Source: Prorocentrum cordatum (taxonomy: Eukaryota > Sar > Dinophyceae > Prorocentrales > Prorocentraceae). From it: 62,869 nucleotides of DNA. The stretch covers positions 1-62,869 of the forward strand of contig CAUYUJ010000907.1 in NCBI GenBank assembly GCA_963575745.1, in the 5' to 3' direction. The position numbers and the translations under genes are program-made. Below the pieces are notes generated by a model. It searched no databases and had not been told where the DNA came from. It saw nothing but the letters and a program-made list of their open reading frames with translations. Shown here piece by piece: positions 1 through 11,121 of this stretch. Position 1 is the stretch's first letter, and each line of letters starts with the position of its first letter.

Positions 1-334
1 AACAAACGCCCTCAATCCGTGTAGCCGTCGGAGCCGTGTACGACGGCGCCGAGGGGAGAACCACATTCCGAAAACGATCCGCCCTACATCCGTGCAACCG
101 TTGGAGCTGCCAGACCCTCGTGATAACGAATGGTGGACAAAGAGTGGAGGCGGCTGCCGGGCCTGAGCCGTTGCCAAGCCCAGAGCACATCGGTGCCCCC
201 CCCCACCGGCCAGAGATGCGGGAGCTGCTGGTGGACCCCCGCCCCCTGGGGAACCCGTCGGATCGACGACCTTTTTCCGAGAGGGGCGTCGTTGCCCATG
301 GACCCTCCCCAGACCCACTCGTCTTGCGCGTGCA
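1..334. other. No gene recognised
   Basis: GC-rich sequence with open frames on both strands, but none shows a domain, exon-like composition or a splice pattern matching the genes elsewhere in the window. I see nothing further in it. Confidence 0.4.
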
Positions 335-625
335 GAGGCGCCGCGCCAAACATCCGTCGAAGTTCGGGTCGGCCCTACACCGAGCTTGCGTCGAACCAGG
401 TCGAAGCACAGGTCCCCCCAAAGAATATCGGGTGGGGCGAAAGGGGGGGATGGCAAAGGGGGGGGTGAGAATCAGCTCACGTAGCTGATTTTTCCGGCGC
501 CTCCCGGCGCCAGAGGCGGCTATGTATCGAGGAATGGGTCCCTCGGTGAGGCCGAAATCAGCTGCATGCAGCAAATTTCGTAACCCCCCCTTTCCCAATC
601 CCCCCCTTTCGTCTGGCCCGAGAAT
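335..625. repeat. Dispersed ~300-bp repeat, copy A
   Basis: Matches 1882-2405 over its whole length. Shared landmarks in order are CCGCGCCAAACA, CCGAGCTTGCGTCGA, ACAGGTCCCCCC, GGCGAAAGGGGGG, the palindromic GGCGCCTCCCGGCGCC, and GCTGCATGCAGC followed by two pyrimidine runs. The copies differ by scattered substitutions and by a ~225-bp block present only in copy B. The match shows a dispersed family; what moved it is not visible. Confidence 0.75.
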
Positions 626-675
626 GAACTTGGGGGCAGGCGGCCCCCCTCCTTCGGACCCTCGGGTCAGTCCCA

Positions 676-749
676 GCCTCCTCCTCCTCCTCCTCCTCCT
701 CCTACTCCTCCTCCTCCTCCTCCTCCTCCTCCTCCTCCTCCTCCTCCTC

Positions 750-775
<26 letters not shown>
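676..775. repeat. (CCT)n microsatellite
   Basis: About 100 bp of almost pure CCT, interrupted once by CTA. Open in several frames as poly-Leu or poly-Gly, which is a consequence of the repeat and not evidence of coding. Confidence 0.95.
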
Positions 776-780
<5 letters not shown>

Positions 781-1724
781 AAAGAATATCGAACAGGGGC
801 GCCGATGACCGCAACCTCCCCCAGTTGCGCCAGATCTGGCACCGCCCTCGCCCATCTTTTTTATATCGTCGAGTGCGGGGCACAGCGGTCGCGCGCGCGG
901 GCGCCCCGGAGATCCGTGGGCGCAAAGCCCGCGTCGCCTGCCCCCAAAAAATCTGGAGGGGAAGTGAGACAGGAGGGCGAGAAGCAGAAGGGCAAGGACG
1001 GAAGGGAGCAGGACAAGCAGGACAATCTGAGAGAACAAGGAGACGATGGAGGAGGAAGGGTATGAGGACGACGAAGACCACGAGGAAGACATGAGGAGGG
1101 GAACCGGGGTCATGAATGAATAGGAGGAGAGGAGCAAGATAAAAGAACACATGTTACACATACACACGGACATATCCTCGATTAGCCTGAGTAGTGGTGC
1201 GATAGCGGTAAGAGAGACAGAGTGAAGGGACGGCGACTCCCTTCTTATATGGGTGGCGGTGCTGGGGGCCATGCGCGCTGGGCACCTGCCACCCCCACGA
1301 ACTTGCTGCCCCGAGGTGGCTGTGGATGGGCCCTCCGCAAACGACCGAACACCAGAGCCCAAATGGCCACAGCCGCCGGGCGAGGAAAAGCGCTACACCC
1401 TCGCGTCGGCACAACGGGGGCGCACCCTTGGGGATGCCCCCGTTGGCAGAACGATGGCGGCAACGCGCGACAGTGTCCCGGCCCCCCCGCCCCTGACACT
1501 GCTGGCGTCGGGGGGGGCCCGCCGTTTTCTCACCTCGCCCCTGCCTCCCATTCCTTCTACGACGCCGCCACCACTGCGCGCCACTCGCACACACGCAGAG
1601 ACCGAAGGCGCCCCGTCCGCGCCCCCGCGCGCGGCGGGCGCTGCCTCCCGGGCCGCTCGCGGGCCGGCTCCTCGCCGGCACCCTGTGGGGGCCACCTGCG
1701 AACCCCGCCCCTGCCCCCCACGAT
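776..1724. other. No gene recognised
   Basis: Open frames on both strands lack recognisable motifs. The start repeats CAAAGAATATCG from copy A of the dispersed repeat. No other structure was seen. Confidence 0.35.
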
Positions 1725-1860
1725 TTCCGAGGGTGAGGGTGGGGTTCGCTTCGTTCGGGAGCTCTCGAGCGAAGCGACCCCCACCCTCCCCCTCAACAAT
1801 CGGGGGGGGGAGGGGAGGGGTAGGGTTCGCATCTGGCCCCCCAGATGCGAACCCGTCGCG
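1725..1860. repeat. Two adjacent foldback (hairpin) sequences
   Basis: The first pairs GAGGGTGGGGTTCGCTTCG with CGAAGCGACCCCCACCCTC around a short loop. The second is a perfect 14-bp stem: GGGTTCGCATCTGG at 1823-1836 and its reverse complement at 1841-1854, with a CCCC loop. A related, less perfect hairpin with a GGGTTCGGA stem lies at 6084-6138. They may be remnants of a hairpin element family; no target duplication was seen. Confidence 0.7.
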
Positions 1861-1881
1861 CCGCCAAGGGGAGGGGAGGGG

Positions 1882-2405
1882 AGGCGCCGCGCCAAACACC
1901 CGTCGAGTTTCGGGCCAGCCCTGCCCCGAGCTTGCGTCGACGACCGTGTCGAACACACAGGTCCCCCCGAAGAACATCAGGTCGGGCGAAAGGGGGGGCA
2001 GGGTAGGGGCAGGGTTCGCCCGCGGGGGCGCTGCTGCAGCTGCTCCCGCCCCCTCTCTGTGACCGCGCCCGCGGTGCGCTGCGCGGGGCTGTTCCCCCGC
2101 CGGGCGCCCGCCCTCTCCTCGGGGGGCCGGCTAGCGACGCCCCCTGGAGACCATAGCGTCATCGAGCAGGGCGCGCGCCCCTCGGGCCCGCGGCCACCAC
2201 GCTCGGGTCGGGCGAGAGGGGGGGGGCATAGCAGAGGGGGGCTCTGAGAATCGGCTCACGCAGCTGCTTTTCCCGGCGCCTCCCGGCGCCAGAGGCGGCC
2301 ACGAATCGAGGAGTGGGCCCCTCGGAGGGGCCGAAACCAGCTGCATGCAGCGAATTTCGTATCCCCCCCCCCCCCTTTCCCAATGCCCCCCTTTCGTCCG
2401 GCCCG
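1882..2405. repeat. Dispersed ~300-bp repeat, copy B, interrupted
   Basis: Homologous to 335-625 but split by an extra block at roughly 1998-2228. The block is bounded by near-identical direct repeats, GTCGGGCGAAAGGGGGGG near 1980-1997 and GTCGGGCGAGAGGGGGGG near 2208-2225. Copy A has a single version of this sequence, so copy B looks like the occupied site of an insertion with a long target duplication, or a local duplication. Confidence 0.65.
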
Positions 2406-2934
2406 ACACGCGGACCCCGAGGCACCCGTCGAAGTCTGCCTTCTTCGCGTTGCCGGGGTCCTCCGCCCCCTGGCTCCCCCCCTCGCGCGGTGGCCGCTCC
2501 AGGCTCGACGCCGCTGCGCGTGGACCGCGCCCTCCGCTCGCTCGGCGAGGTGGGCCGCCAACGTCCGCTCGTTCGGCTTGGGCCTGGGCACTGCCTGGGC
2601 GTTCCCCCAGGTGGGTTCGTCGGCCCCGCCATCTCGAGGTTCGCCCTCGGGCGGGCCCCCCCCCCCGGACCTCGCGAACGGCTGCCGGAGAGCGCGTCGA
2701 GGAGCGCCCCCCGTCGCCTTGAGCCCCGCGCGGCGAGGCCCTTCCTCTGCGGCAGCCCGCGCGCACCGACGAGCGCCTCGCTCGCTGCCGCCCAGCGGGG
2801 CACCCCAACCGCATGGCCCGAGAGTCTCCCGGCCCGAGTGCGGCCCCCCAAAAGACTTGGGATTGATTCAAACATTTGCGCTCGTTCGCGCTGTTTCCCT
2901 CTTTCGACCAGTTGGCCTCGCCTATTGATATTGT
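2406..2934. other. No gene recognised
   Basis: GC-rich sequence open in several frames on both strands with low-complexity Arg/Pro/Ala translations. No domain, splice-bounded exon or repeat was recognised. Confidence 0.35.
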
Positions 2935-3170
2935 CTTTGGATGTGATGGGGATCCCTATGGATTACTATGGGGGGCCGTACGAATTCCGATGAGGATTCT
3001 TACGGATTCCGATGGGGGATCCAACGGATCCCCATGAAGATTCCTATGGGTTCCCATGGGGATTCCCATGGGTTCCCATGGGGATTTCTCTGGATTCCTA
3101 TGGGGATTGTACGGATTCCGATGGGGATTCCGATCGGGATGCTTATGGATCCCAATGGATTCTCATGGGC
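2935..3170. repeat. Degenerate minisatellite of GGGGATTCC/TATGG units
   Basis: A run of ~12-15-bp units built from GGGGATTC, CGATGGGG and CCCATGGG variants. All three forward frames are open and give G/F/P/M/S/D-rich peptides, as expected of a short repeat, so I do not annotate a gene. Confidence 0.8.
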
Positions 3171-4019
3171 CCTTCCTTGTCCTCTCCCTTTTCCTCACAA
3201 CCCCTCGACTGCCCCCTGAACTAACACTTGCTTGCGTGGGGTCCTTATATCTTCTGCGCCTCTTCTGCGCCCGATACCGGGCAGCAGTTGCGCCCCCAAA
3301 CCCCACTCGATCGAATTCCTTGGGGGTGCCCAGGTTTCTGCGGGCGTTCCTGGCTCTTGGCTTATGACATGTTCCTGGGCGTGCTGGATCAGTTCTCTCT
3401 GGATTTTCATGCTCTGCCGTGCCACGCTATGCCGCGCAATGTGATGTTGTGTGTCGGTGCGGTGTGGCATGCGATTGTTGTTGTGTAGTTGTAACGACAG
3501 TCATGAGACGCAAAGCGTGGTCTCTACCATGCATGTCTGGCGATGTGGCGCACGGTCTGGCCGCGGCGCGCCGTCGCTAACCGCGGCGGCTGGCCGCCCT
3601 CGGCTGCCTGGCGGCCATTCCTTCTACATCTCCGAAAGTTTTTGCTCTTGCGGTTGTTGTTTCCGTCGGCGTCTAAATCCATGCCTGGCTGGTGCCGCCC
3701 TGGGCCCTGGGACGGTGCATGCGCACCCCTGCTGGCCGAGGCCACGACAGACGTTACCGCGCCGCCCGATGACCCAGGGTGGCCCTCGGCCAGGCGAGAG
3801 GGGTACAGAAGGGAGGAAGTTAGCTGCTCGTTCCAGAGACCTTCCTCAGCCTGGAGCCACACACACACACACACTCCACTCGCGCGTCGATGCTTCGTCG
3901 AACGTCCGTCGCCTTGCGTGGCCCTTGCGTCGAACCTGAGGCGAGCTAGAGGCGAGCTAAAGTCGACCTGCAGATCCGTGTGGGCCCCAGAAAGGTCCCC
4001 AAAACGAACCTCCAGAGGG
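3171..4019. other. No gene recognised
   Basis: Contains a short (CA)n run near 3862-3875 and otherwise unremarkable GC-rich sequence. No convincing exon was found on either strand. Confidence 0.35.
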
Positions 4020-4159
4020 CGGGAAGGATGAGGAGGAGGAGGAGGAGCAGCAGCAGCAGCAGCAGGAAAATGAAGAGGGGGGGGGGGATGAGGAGGAGGA
4101 GGAGGAGGAGGAGGAGGAGGAGGAGCAGCAGCAGCAGCAGCAGGAGGAGGAGGAGGAGG

Positions 4160-4202
<43 letters not shown>

Positions 4203-4205
4203 GGA
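4020..4205. repeat. Compound purine-rich microsatellite (GAG/GCA/GAGCAG)
   Basis: GAG runs alternate with GCA runs and end in GAGCAG hexamers. The forward strand reads poly-Glu/Gln or poly-Arg/Ser and the reverse poly-Leu or poly-Pro. Low complexity only. Confidence 0.9.
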
Positions 4206-4443
4206 GGCCGCCCCGAGGCAGGCGCACTGTTCTGCAGCGTGCCGGGGAGGCGTGCCAGCGCGGGCCCCGGGGGGCCCCCGGCGCCAAGGCACGCGCCGAG
4301 CAATTCTGGGCGCTCCGGCCTGCGGGCGGGGGAGCAGCACGGGCTTTTACGGCCAGAGGCCCCGAGGGCGGCAGCACCAGCAATCTCCCGACGGGGAGGG
4401 GGCAGCAGGGGGCCCCCCGCAGCGACCCACAGAGGTCCAGGAG

Positions 4444-4632
4444 CCCAGACCCCCTCGGGCAGTGAGAAAATCACGACGGGAGGCCTTTGGTTACCGTCGG
4501 CCTCTGGGGGCCCTTCCCGGCCCTCGGGGCCGTCAAATACAAAGACTCGGGAAGGAAAACCGGTCCAGGGGAATGGGTCGCGACCTCCAGGGGTCGACGT
4601 CATGAAAAAAGTCAGGACGTCGGGGGTCTGGG
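4444..4632 (-). mobile_element. MITE family A, 189 bp, TIR CCCAGACCCCC
   Basis: Begins with CCCAGACCCCC (4444-4454) and ends with its exact reverse complement (4622-4632). The reverse complement aligns end to end with 18177-18361, including the internal GTCGACCCCTGGAGGTC, CCCTGGACC and GACGGCCCCGAGGGCCGG blocks. Flanks repeat AG on both sides, compatible with a 2-bp target duplication. It has no ORF of its own, so it would be non-autonomous. Confidence 0.85.
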
Positions 4633-6083
4633 AGGCTGTCGCTCCGTGTTTGAGAAGGGGCATCCGATGAGCGACGATCAGGAACGGGCCTTGCGGAAGA
4701 TGACGGACGTAGCGACCTCACGCCGCGGCTCACGATGTCCGCCGGCACCGCACGCCACACTGGAGACGAGGGCGCTCACGCGCGCGCTTACGCGGACAGC
4801 CTCAACGCCAGAGTCGGCGAAGACGACCCTGGTTATTTTGGCGCCGCTCAGGTGTAGCCCAAGGGATGCTCGAGGCCAAACGTGGGAGCACCGCCCCCCC
4901 AAGGGAGGGGCGATCGAGGCTCGAGTCGGCACCACCAGCGTGCGGGTGTCCGCGCGGGTGCTCCCTGGGAGGCAGCACGGGGCGCGGAAAGCGCGCCAGG
5001 GGCCGCGCCAGAGGCGCCACCCCAGGGGGGGGTGGGGGTCCAGCGCCGAGCCGAGGAATCCGCACGAGCCCCCGAAGGCTTTCACGTCTAGGCCCGGGCT
5101 CGACCAGAGCAGTGCTCTGCGTCTCCGTTCTGTGCTCGTGCTCCCTCGTTCTGCCTTCGCGCTCCGCCCCCGCTGCAAAACGAGCTCGACAGGAAAACCG
5201 TCTCCGAGATCGCGCCACGACCCCGTTTGGCTCGAGCCCTGGCTTCTGCCGCTCGCTCTTCCCGCCGGCGCGCCCTGGGGGGGGGGATAGGGCGGAGAGG
5301 ACGGCGCTTCTCGGGAGGCTCCGGAGGCCGCCAGCCTCCCGAGAAGACTCCTGAGCCCTCTGCGAAGGCACAGGCGGCCCCGCAGCAGGCGCGGAGGCTG
5401 CTGAGCGGTCTTGCCGAGCCCTCTGAGAGGGCCGGCCCCCGCGCGTTTGCCCCCCCCAGAGCGCGCAACCGATCGGAGGTCCCGCATCGACGGCCGAAGC
5501 CTCTGCGACTTTGCAGCCTCCAGGGGCCTCTGCCAAAATCTGGCTGCTCCCGGGGACCTCGCGGAGGTCTCCAGGGGTCTCGTTGAGCTGCAGATCGAGG
5601 ATCGAGGGCCGATGCTCTGGAATCACAGGATCGATGGCCGATGCTCGAGGATCAGAGGATCGAGGACTCTGAGCGTTCCTTGGTCCCTCTTTTGGGCCTC
5701 CCGAGGTCCCCTGGAGGCCCATAGGGGCATTCAGGGGCCTCTGGATACCTACTGGGGCTTCCAGGGACTTCGGGAGACGCACCAACACCAACAGCAACAC
5801 GTGTCACGAACGGCGAACAGATCAGTATCCGCGCCCTCGCGGTCTGGATTCTGGGGCTCCATCTCGCGGACACGTGATCGCACGAATACGCTCCGCGCGG
5901 GGAATCCGCAGGGTCGCGGCCCAGGGGTCAAGCCCGCGATGCTGCGGATACTGCTATGCTTGTGGCCACGAACCAGGGTCTGCACTGGTGGTCATACCAA
6001 GGCTTCCTTGCTGGCCGAAACTAAATGGCGGCAAACAACCCCTGCCCCCACCAACCATCGGTTCTACTGAACTGATGGAAAGC
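4633..6083. other. No gene recognised; repeat fragments
   Basis: 4740-4830 shares GAGACGAGGGCGCTCACGCG and its surroundings with 15225-15310, so a dispersed repeat fragment is present. 5586-5665 is a short GATCGAGG/GATCGATGG minisatellite. Long antisense open frames here have no motif and overlap the repeats. Confidence 0.4.
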
Positions 6084-6138
6084 GGGGGTAGGGTTCGGAC
6101 TTCGCCGCGTGCTCGTCTACATCCGAACCCTGACCCCC
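6084..6138. repeat. Hairpin related to that at 1823-1854
   Basis: GGGGGTAGGGTTCGGA pairs with TCCGAACCCTGACCCCC around a ~22-nt loop. The GGGTTCG core is shared with the hairpin at 1823-1854. Confidence 0.6.
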
Positions 6139-6479
6139 GCCGCCCATCGAGTTGCCTGAATCGTTGATCGGCGAGGATAGGAATCAGATTTCGCAACCGA
6201 GAAAACATGACCAACACCAGGCTCGGTGGGTCACACTCTCCTGGTGGAGGGCCCCCCCGATGTCGGTGCTGGCTGCAGCTTCCAGGCCTCCGAGACAGGA
6301 GGGGATTGCACTCCGCCTCAATTTACCGCCGCGCCAGCGACGGAAAAGCTGGCAGCATGCGCGCTCGCCCCGGCCACTTCGCGGACGCCAGGCCAGCCAG
6401 AGCGTCTTCCTCCTCTTCCTCCCCCCATCCACGATACCCCCTCTATCTGAGGCAACTCATGAGAGCCTACCACATCATG

Positions 6480-6625
6480 TTGCGCTCTTGCGAATCAACG
6501 CTAATCGACGCCAGTCGACGCTACATCGGCGCTACCCCATCGAGTACCTCACGCTAGTCGACACAACTGTGCGGCAAAAGGGGAATTACGGATGTATACG
6601 AGGCTCAGCTCCCATAATTTGCTAC
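6480..6625. repeat. Dispersed repeat related to 17790-17970
   Basis: Both places carry several ~10-12-bp units of the type CTAGTCGACGC/AATCGACGC followed by GGAA(T/C)TACGG, a GTA(T/C)(A/G)CGAGGC stretch and CCCAT(A/G)ATTTGCTACC. The order is the same, so these are diverged copies of one dispersed sequence. Confidence 0.6.
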
Positions 6626-7139
6626 CGAACCCTCTGCTACATGCACCGAAGTGTCTATTCCCGGAGCAAGCTCCCAGTCCATTACGGCATTGGAGGACTC
6701 GTCCGTCGCCCGTCAAGTGCGCACGGGACTCGTCCAGTACCCGTGAAAAATGCGGGTAGGCTACTGTGCGCAAACATGCATGGTGCTGATTCAGCACGAT
6801 ATCGAGCAAGGAATTTAGGCGAAATGCCCTGTCTAAACATTAGGGATATGTAATTGGAACAGGCGCTGCGCGAGGAGGGGGAGGAGCAGTACACAGGAGG
6901 CGGATATCGAGGATGGAAAGTTAGAGGAAGGAGAGCAAAAGAGAGGGCGAGAGGGGAGAAAAGGAGGAGGACAGCGACGACGAAAATATTGTGAGCATGT
7001 GATTGAACCGGCTGCTTTGATCTTAATTGCTTCCCACCCCTTCCCTTGTACCCGCCCTCTCAGTCCAGGAGCCAGCCTCATTTGGGGGGGGCTTGCATTC
7101 ATACCGGCGCCTGGGAAAGGCACTCAGCATAGGAGCGCC

Positions 7140-7545
7140 TTTTCCGAGTGTGACAAAGAATTGCGTCGCACTATCGTTGCGCGCGGGAGTGAATTGCGTG
7201 GGAGTGAATTGCGCGTGGGAGCGAATTGCGTTGAAATATCGAACTGGAGCCGCCGTCGTCGTCGGTGGGCCTCCGCCAACTTGACTGAACTGCGCGAGCT
7301 CTGGAGCATCTGTGGCCACGGCGCCTCGGAGGGAAGTGCGAGGCAACCAGCGGGAGCCGTTGTCGTCGCAGTTGGGCAGTCGCCAACTTGACTGATTCGC
7401 AAGGAACTCTGGGACGAGAAGGCCCTCCGGAGTTTGAGGCCTCTCTCGCCAGGTCGTCTCGGAATCGACTGAAGGAACGTATCGAGCAGGAGCCGTTGTG
7501 GTCGCAGCTGGGCCCTAACCAGCTTGACTGAATCTTACCAGCCCT
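7140..7545. repeat. Tandem copies of a ~110-130-bp family with CCAACTTGACTGAA
   Basis: Three diverged units each carry 'TATCGA..GAGCCGTTGT.GTCG' followed by 'GCCAACTTGACTGA'. The first unit is preceded by direct GAGTGAATTGCG repeats near 7185-7230. Two further copies lie at 14040-14250. No RNA polymerase III boxes were recognised, so I do not call it a SINE. Confidence 0.65.
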
Positions 7546-7639
7546 TTGCGCGAAAGTGGACAAACCAGTTCTTCCTCTTCCAAAATTCCTCTTTCCTTCG
7601 GGGAGAGCTACGATCCCTCTCCCCTCCCTGAGGTGTGTT

Positions 7640-8240
7640 GGGGGATTCACGATGTGTCACGGGATCCTTGTTCGCCCAAGATGGCTCCAAGAGGGCCTTC
7701 TATGCTCCTAGATGGCATCCAAAGCGGCTCAAGATCGCCAAAGATGGTCCAATAGAACTTCCGACATGCCGCCAAGAGGCTCAACGGGGGCCACAAAACG
7801 GCTCCAAGTGTTCTCGATACCCCCTCAAGACCCCCCCAAGAGGCCAATATCCTGCAACTACCTGAAGGAAATCACTGAAAAGTGCCTTCTCGTCTTTTCG
7901 ATTCCAATGCGCTGTTGAGGCTTCAAGATCGTCCCGATATGGCCCAAGAGAGCCCTTTGAAACGGCCCCACGAGCGCCCATTATCGGCCCGAGAGCGTCC
8001 CAAGAGCGCCCTAAGAGGCAAGCTTGATGGCCACGGGGGGGGGGGGGAGAAAGTTTGACCCCCCCTTTTGATCGATGGCCTCCACAAGATGGCCCCAGGT
8101 GGCCCTCCAGGTTCCCATGAGGGCTCCCAGAAGGCCCCACGAAGACCCCAAAACCCCCAAAAGACCTCCAAGAGGAGCCCACGATTCCCCAAAAGAGTCC
8201 CGCGAAGACTCCAAGAGGTGATTTTGAGGGCTCAATCATC
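7640..8240. repeat. Degenerate CCAAGAGGCCC-type repeat, block 1
   Basis: A run of ~12-nt units varying on CCAAGAGGCCCC/CCAAGATGGCTC. Similar blocks occur at 21030-21700 and 23640-24170. The blocks are interrupted by an AT-richer segment, here 7860-7925. Proteins read from it are Pro/Arg/Lys-rich in every frame and not credible. Confidence 0.65.
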
Positions 8241-9004
8241 TTGCTCGTTGTCCAGATTCTCCTCCTCGACCTCCTCCTCGTCATCGTCCTTGCCCTCATC
8301 CGATTCCGGTTCTTTTTCATCCTCTTCCGATCTCTCTGTTTACGCTGGATACCCCTTGATTTTCAATGTGTGTATGTGTGTCTCTTCGTCCCTTTTCCCG
8401 TCAGCTCTCATTGGCAGGGCTTCTCAATAGGAATGTGGGGATACTTTTTCGGTCGCGGCCGCGCGACAACGGTCAGACGGCGAGAAGCAAAGTCCGGGGC
8501 ATGCGGCACGATGCGAATTTTCGAACACAGCCGCCACGTTGGCAAGCCAGTTCGCACCTGCACAGCAAGTGCGCAGTTGCACATGCACAGAACAAAATGA
8601 ACTAAATTTGCCAGCAAACGCACATAGGCGCCGCAGTGTGAACCGAAGTGGACAAGCGGCAGAGCGTGCGAATGCAGCGGAGTGAATCGCTGGTGCGGCG
8701 CCAAACTCCAGGCCACATTGTGGGGATACTTTTTGGGTTGGCGGCTCCGGTCGAGAAGCGGGATAAACAACTGGGGCGCAGAACGTTGATAATTGGCCAC
8801 AGTGGCGCGTAGGCCGCATAGGCGAGTGCACGCGCCAGGGAAGAAATGACCCTCATTAGAGGTGACCGGCAAAGGCATCCCAGCAGGTGGGGACGCAAGG
8901 GCGCGGAGACCAGGCGGAACGGAGGGAAAAGTCGCCCTTGCGGCGCCAAGCTCCAGCCGAACCACAAGCAGGGGCAAGAGAGGGGGAAGCGAGCGCGAGC
9001 GATG
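8241..9004. other. No gene recognised; short direct repeats
   Basis: TGTGGGGATACTTTTT occurs near 8436 and near 8716, and TTGTGGGGATAC recurs at about 13950 just upstream of the relict SLs. No exon was identified. Confidence 0.4.
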
Positions 9005-10090
9005 CAAGGTACTGACGAGGGCTGGTAGCCGGGGCTGCTCTGAAGAGAGCGACCACGAACTGCAGAAGGCTGAACCACTCAGGCAGGACCGACCACTTGC
9101 ACAGGCGTGGCTGATCCACGTCAGAGCGCCTCCAATAGAGAAAGACCACTGGTGTGCGCTCACGAGGCCGAGCCACCTCCAGCCGGTAGCCAGTGCATGC
9201 ACAACGTATCCGACTCACTCAGTACGGGGGCACAACGACGCAAAGTACTGACGAGGGCTGGTAGCCGGGGCTGCTCTGAAGAGAGCGACCACGAACTGCA
9301 AAGGCTGAACCACTCAATGCGGGGCCGCTCACTTGACGAAGCCAAACACCGGGTGTCACCGAGTGCATGGCTGACGGCTGCACCTCCACCTGCCGCGCTG
9401 CCCGTGCGGAAGCCAGTCCCCGACGCCGACGACGCGACGATGGCTGGCGGCTGCCGAGCAGCTGGGCCGCACCGCGCGCAGGCGGCGTGCTGACAGCGGG
9501 CCAAGACAGAACCAGGGCCGGGTCAGCGGTGGACCAGGGCGGGCCACAGGCAGGAGGGGGGCGCAGCCAAAAACCGCTGAGCAGCGGCGTCAATGAGGGG
9601 TGTCGGGGCACCGCCCCATAAGAGACCACTGGTGTGCTTGCAGGCGGCTGACAACCACCAGCCGGTAGCCGGCCCACATGCATCGTATCCGACGCACGCA
9701 GTTCGGGGGCATAACGATGCATTGTCCCGGCGAGGGCTGGGGCTGCGGCTGCGCCGAGCAAAGCGAGACGAACATGGACCGCGGAAGGCTGAACCACTCG
9801 ATGCGGGGCCGCACACGGACGAGGCCAATCCTGGGCAGGCCTCAGGGCGGACGCTCTTCAACGGTCGATGCAATCTACGCTGGGGGGCGCAGCCAAAAGC
9901 CGCATAGACTTGTGAATGATAGGAGGGGGGCGCAGCCAGAAGCCGCTGGACACAGCTACATGGACCGCGGAAGGCTGAACCACTCGATGCTGGGCCGCTC
10001 ACAGACAAAGCCAATCCTGGGCAGGTCTCAGGGCGGACGCTCTTCAACGGTCGATGCAATCTATGCTGGGGGGCGCAGCCAAAAGCAGCA
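9005..10090. repeat. Complex satellite, ~185-240-bp units
   Basis: A ~75-bp block with GACGAGGGCTGGTAGCCGGG and AGGCTGAACCACTC occurs at 9007 and again 238 bp later. A related block with GGACCGCGGAAGGCTGAACC occurs at 9774 and 9959, each followed by CAATCCTGGGCAGG and CTTCAACGGTCGATGCAATC. Subunits are reordered and diverged, so this is a higher-order array or repeated local duplication. Confidence 0.7.
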
Positions 10091-11113
10091 GAGACCGCCC
10101 TCCACGCGCCAGGACCCCGCGCGTGCGATCCACGAGGGGGGTAGCGAGGCTACTGTGGGGAGAAGGCCCACCACTGTTTTTTGCGCTCCTTGGGGGCCTG
10201 GTGGTTCGGGTGGCCCTTTGCCGCGTGGTGATCTCTGTTCACTCCGCCGCTTCGACCCAGGTGCAGCTGCCGCGGCCGAGCCCAGTCGACGTCGAGGCCC
10301 AGTGCGTCGCTGGGGACCCGTACGTCGCACTTGTGGCTGCGAAAATATTCCAGGAAGGTGGCAGGTTTGCGGGTCGAGCCGAAGCGGGTCGAGCGCGCCC
10401 TTGCTGCCGGGCACAGACTTCCGCTTGGCGAAAGCGTGCCAGGTGCCAGTGAACATCGCCCCAGTGTGACTTGGAGTCGACGCATCGCCTCGCCGGGTCT
10501 CCCCGGGGAGGTCCCACTGGATGTCGTTGATTCCTGTTTTGTGCAGCTGTTGTCCCGTGTCGGGGCCCTTGGGCTCTGGCCATTGACGCGGGTCGGGCCT
10601 CTGGTGCCGCCGTGCATCCTGGCCGCAATTCTCCACCGTACGGGCCTCGTTGTCCTGGGTGGGGGGCTCGCGATCTGCTCGCGACAGCTCCAGCTGCGCC
10701 CCTGGCAGGGTTTTGCGGGGAGATGCAGGCCGCATGGTTGGCCGCCAGGCTGGGGTCGGATCGCGTCGGGCGGCCAGGGCAGACGCAGCCTTGTGGCACG
10801 TGGGGAGGGGCCCCTTTCGCTGACGTTCGTCCTCGGGCCTGTGCCCGCCGTCGCTCCCAGGTGCGCCCCATTTGGACAGCGCGGGACTCTCTCCGGCCTC
10901 TGGGGCACCACTGGTTGTGCCGGGCGCGTGCACGCTCGGCGGCGCAGCTTCCATAGCCCGGGCGCAAGCTGCTTTGCCAGCGGCGCCCTGGACGCCTGAC
11001 GAGGGCGCCCGGGGTTCGCCGTCCACAAGAAGTCCACTGACAGGGGAGGGGGGGCCAATAGGCGCGAAGAGGTTTCTCCCGACGAGCCAGCGGATGGCTT
11101 CGCTGTCCTGCAT
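10061..11113 (-). CDS. Uncharacterised open frame, coding status doubtful
   Basis: A 350-codon minus-strand frame, rich in Pro, Arg, Gly and Gln, with no recognised domain. Its last part overlaps the 9-10 kb satellite. It lies just downstream of the frame ending at 11122, in a different phase, so the two could be one decayed ORF broken by a frameshift. A forward-strand frame at 10331-10999 is equally open, so strand is uncertain. Confidence 0.2.
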   Translation of the reverse strand: MQDSEAIRWLVGRNLFAPIGPPSPVSGLLVDGEPRAPSSGVQGAAGKAACARAMEAAPPSVHAPGTTSGAPEAGESPALSKWGAPGSDGGHRPEDERQRKGPLPTCHKAASALAARRDPTPAWRPTMRPASPRKTLPGAQLELSRADREPPTQDNEARTVENCGQDARRHQRPDPRQWPEPKGPDTGQQLHKTGINDIQWDLPGETRRGDASTPSHTGAMFTGTWHAFAKRKSVPGSKGALDPLRLDPQTCHLPGIFSQPQVRRTGPQRRTGPRRRLGSAAAAAPGSKRRSEQRSPRGKGPPEPPGPQGAQKTVVGLLPTVASLPPSWIARAGSWRVEGGLCCFWLRPPA

Positions 11114-11121
11114 CTGGGCGG

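Noticed and set aside
2968-3367. Small ORFs with YGFxWG repeats
   Set aside because: All three forward frames are open over the minisatellite, so coding is not supported.
4678-5487. Long antisense frame with LSGAKITRVVFADSG-like sequence as a gene
   Set aside because: Part of it lies in a dispersed repeat also present at 15.2 kb, and no splice-bounded exon structure or domain was found.
7140-7545. tRNA-derived SINE
   Set aside because: The repeated unit shows no A-box or B-box and no tRNA-like fold that I could find by eye.
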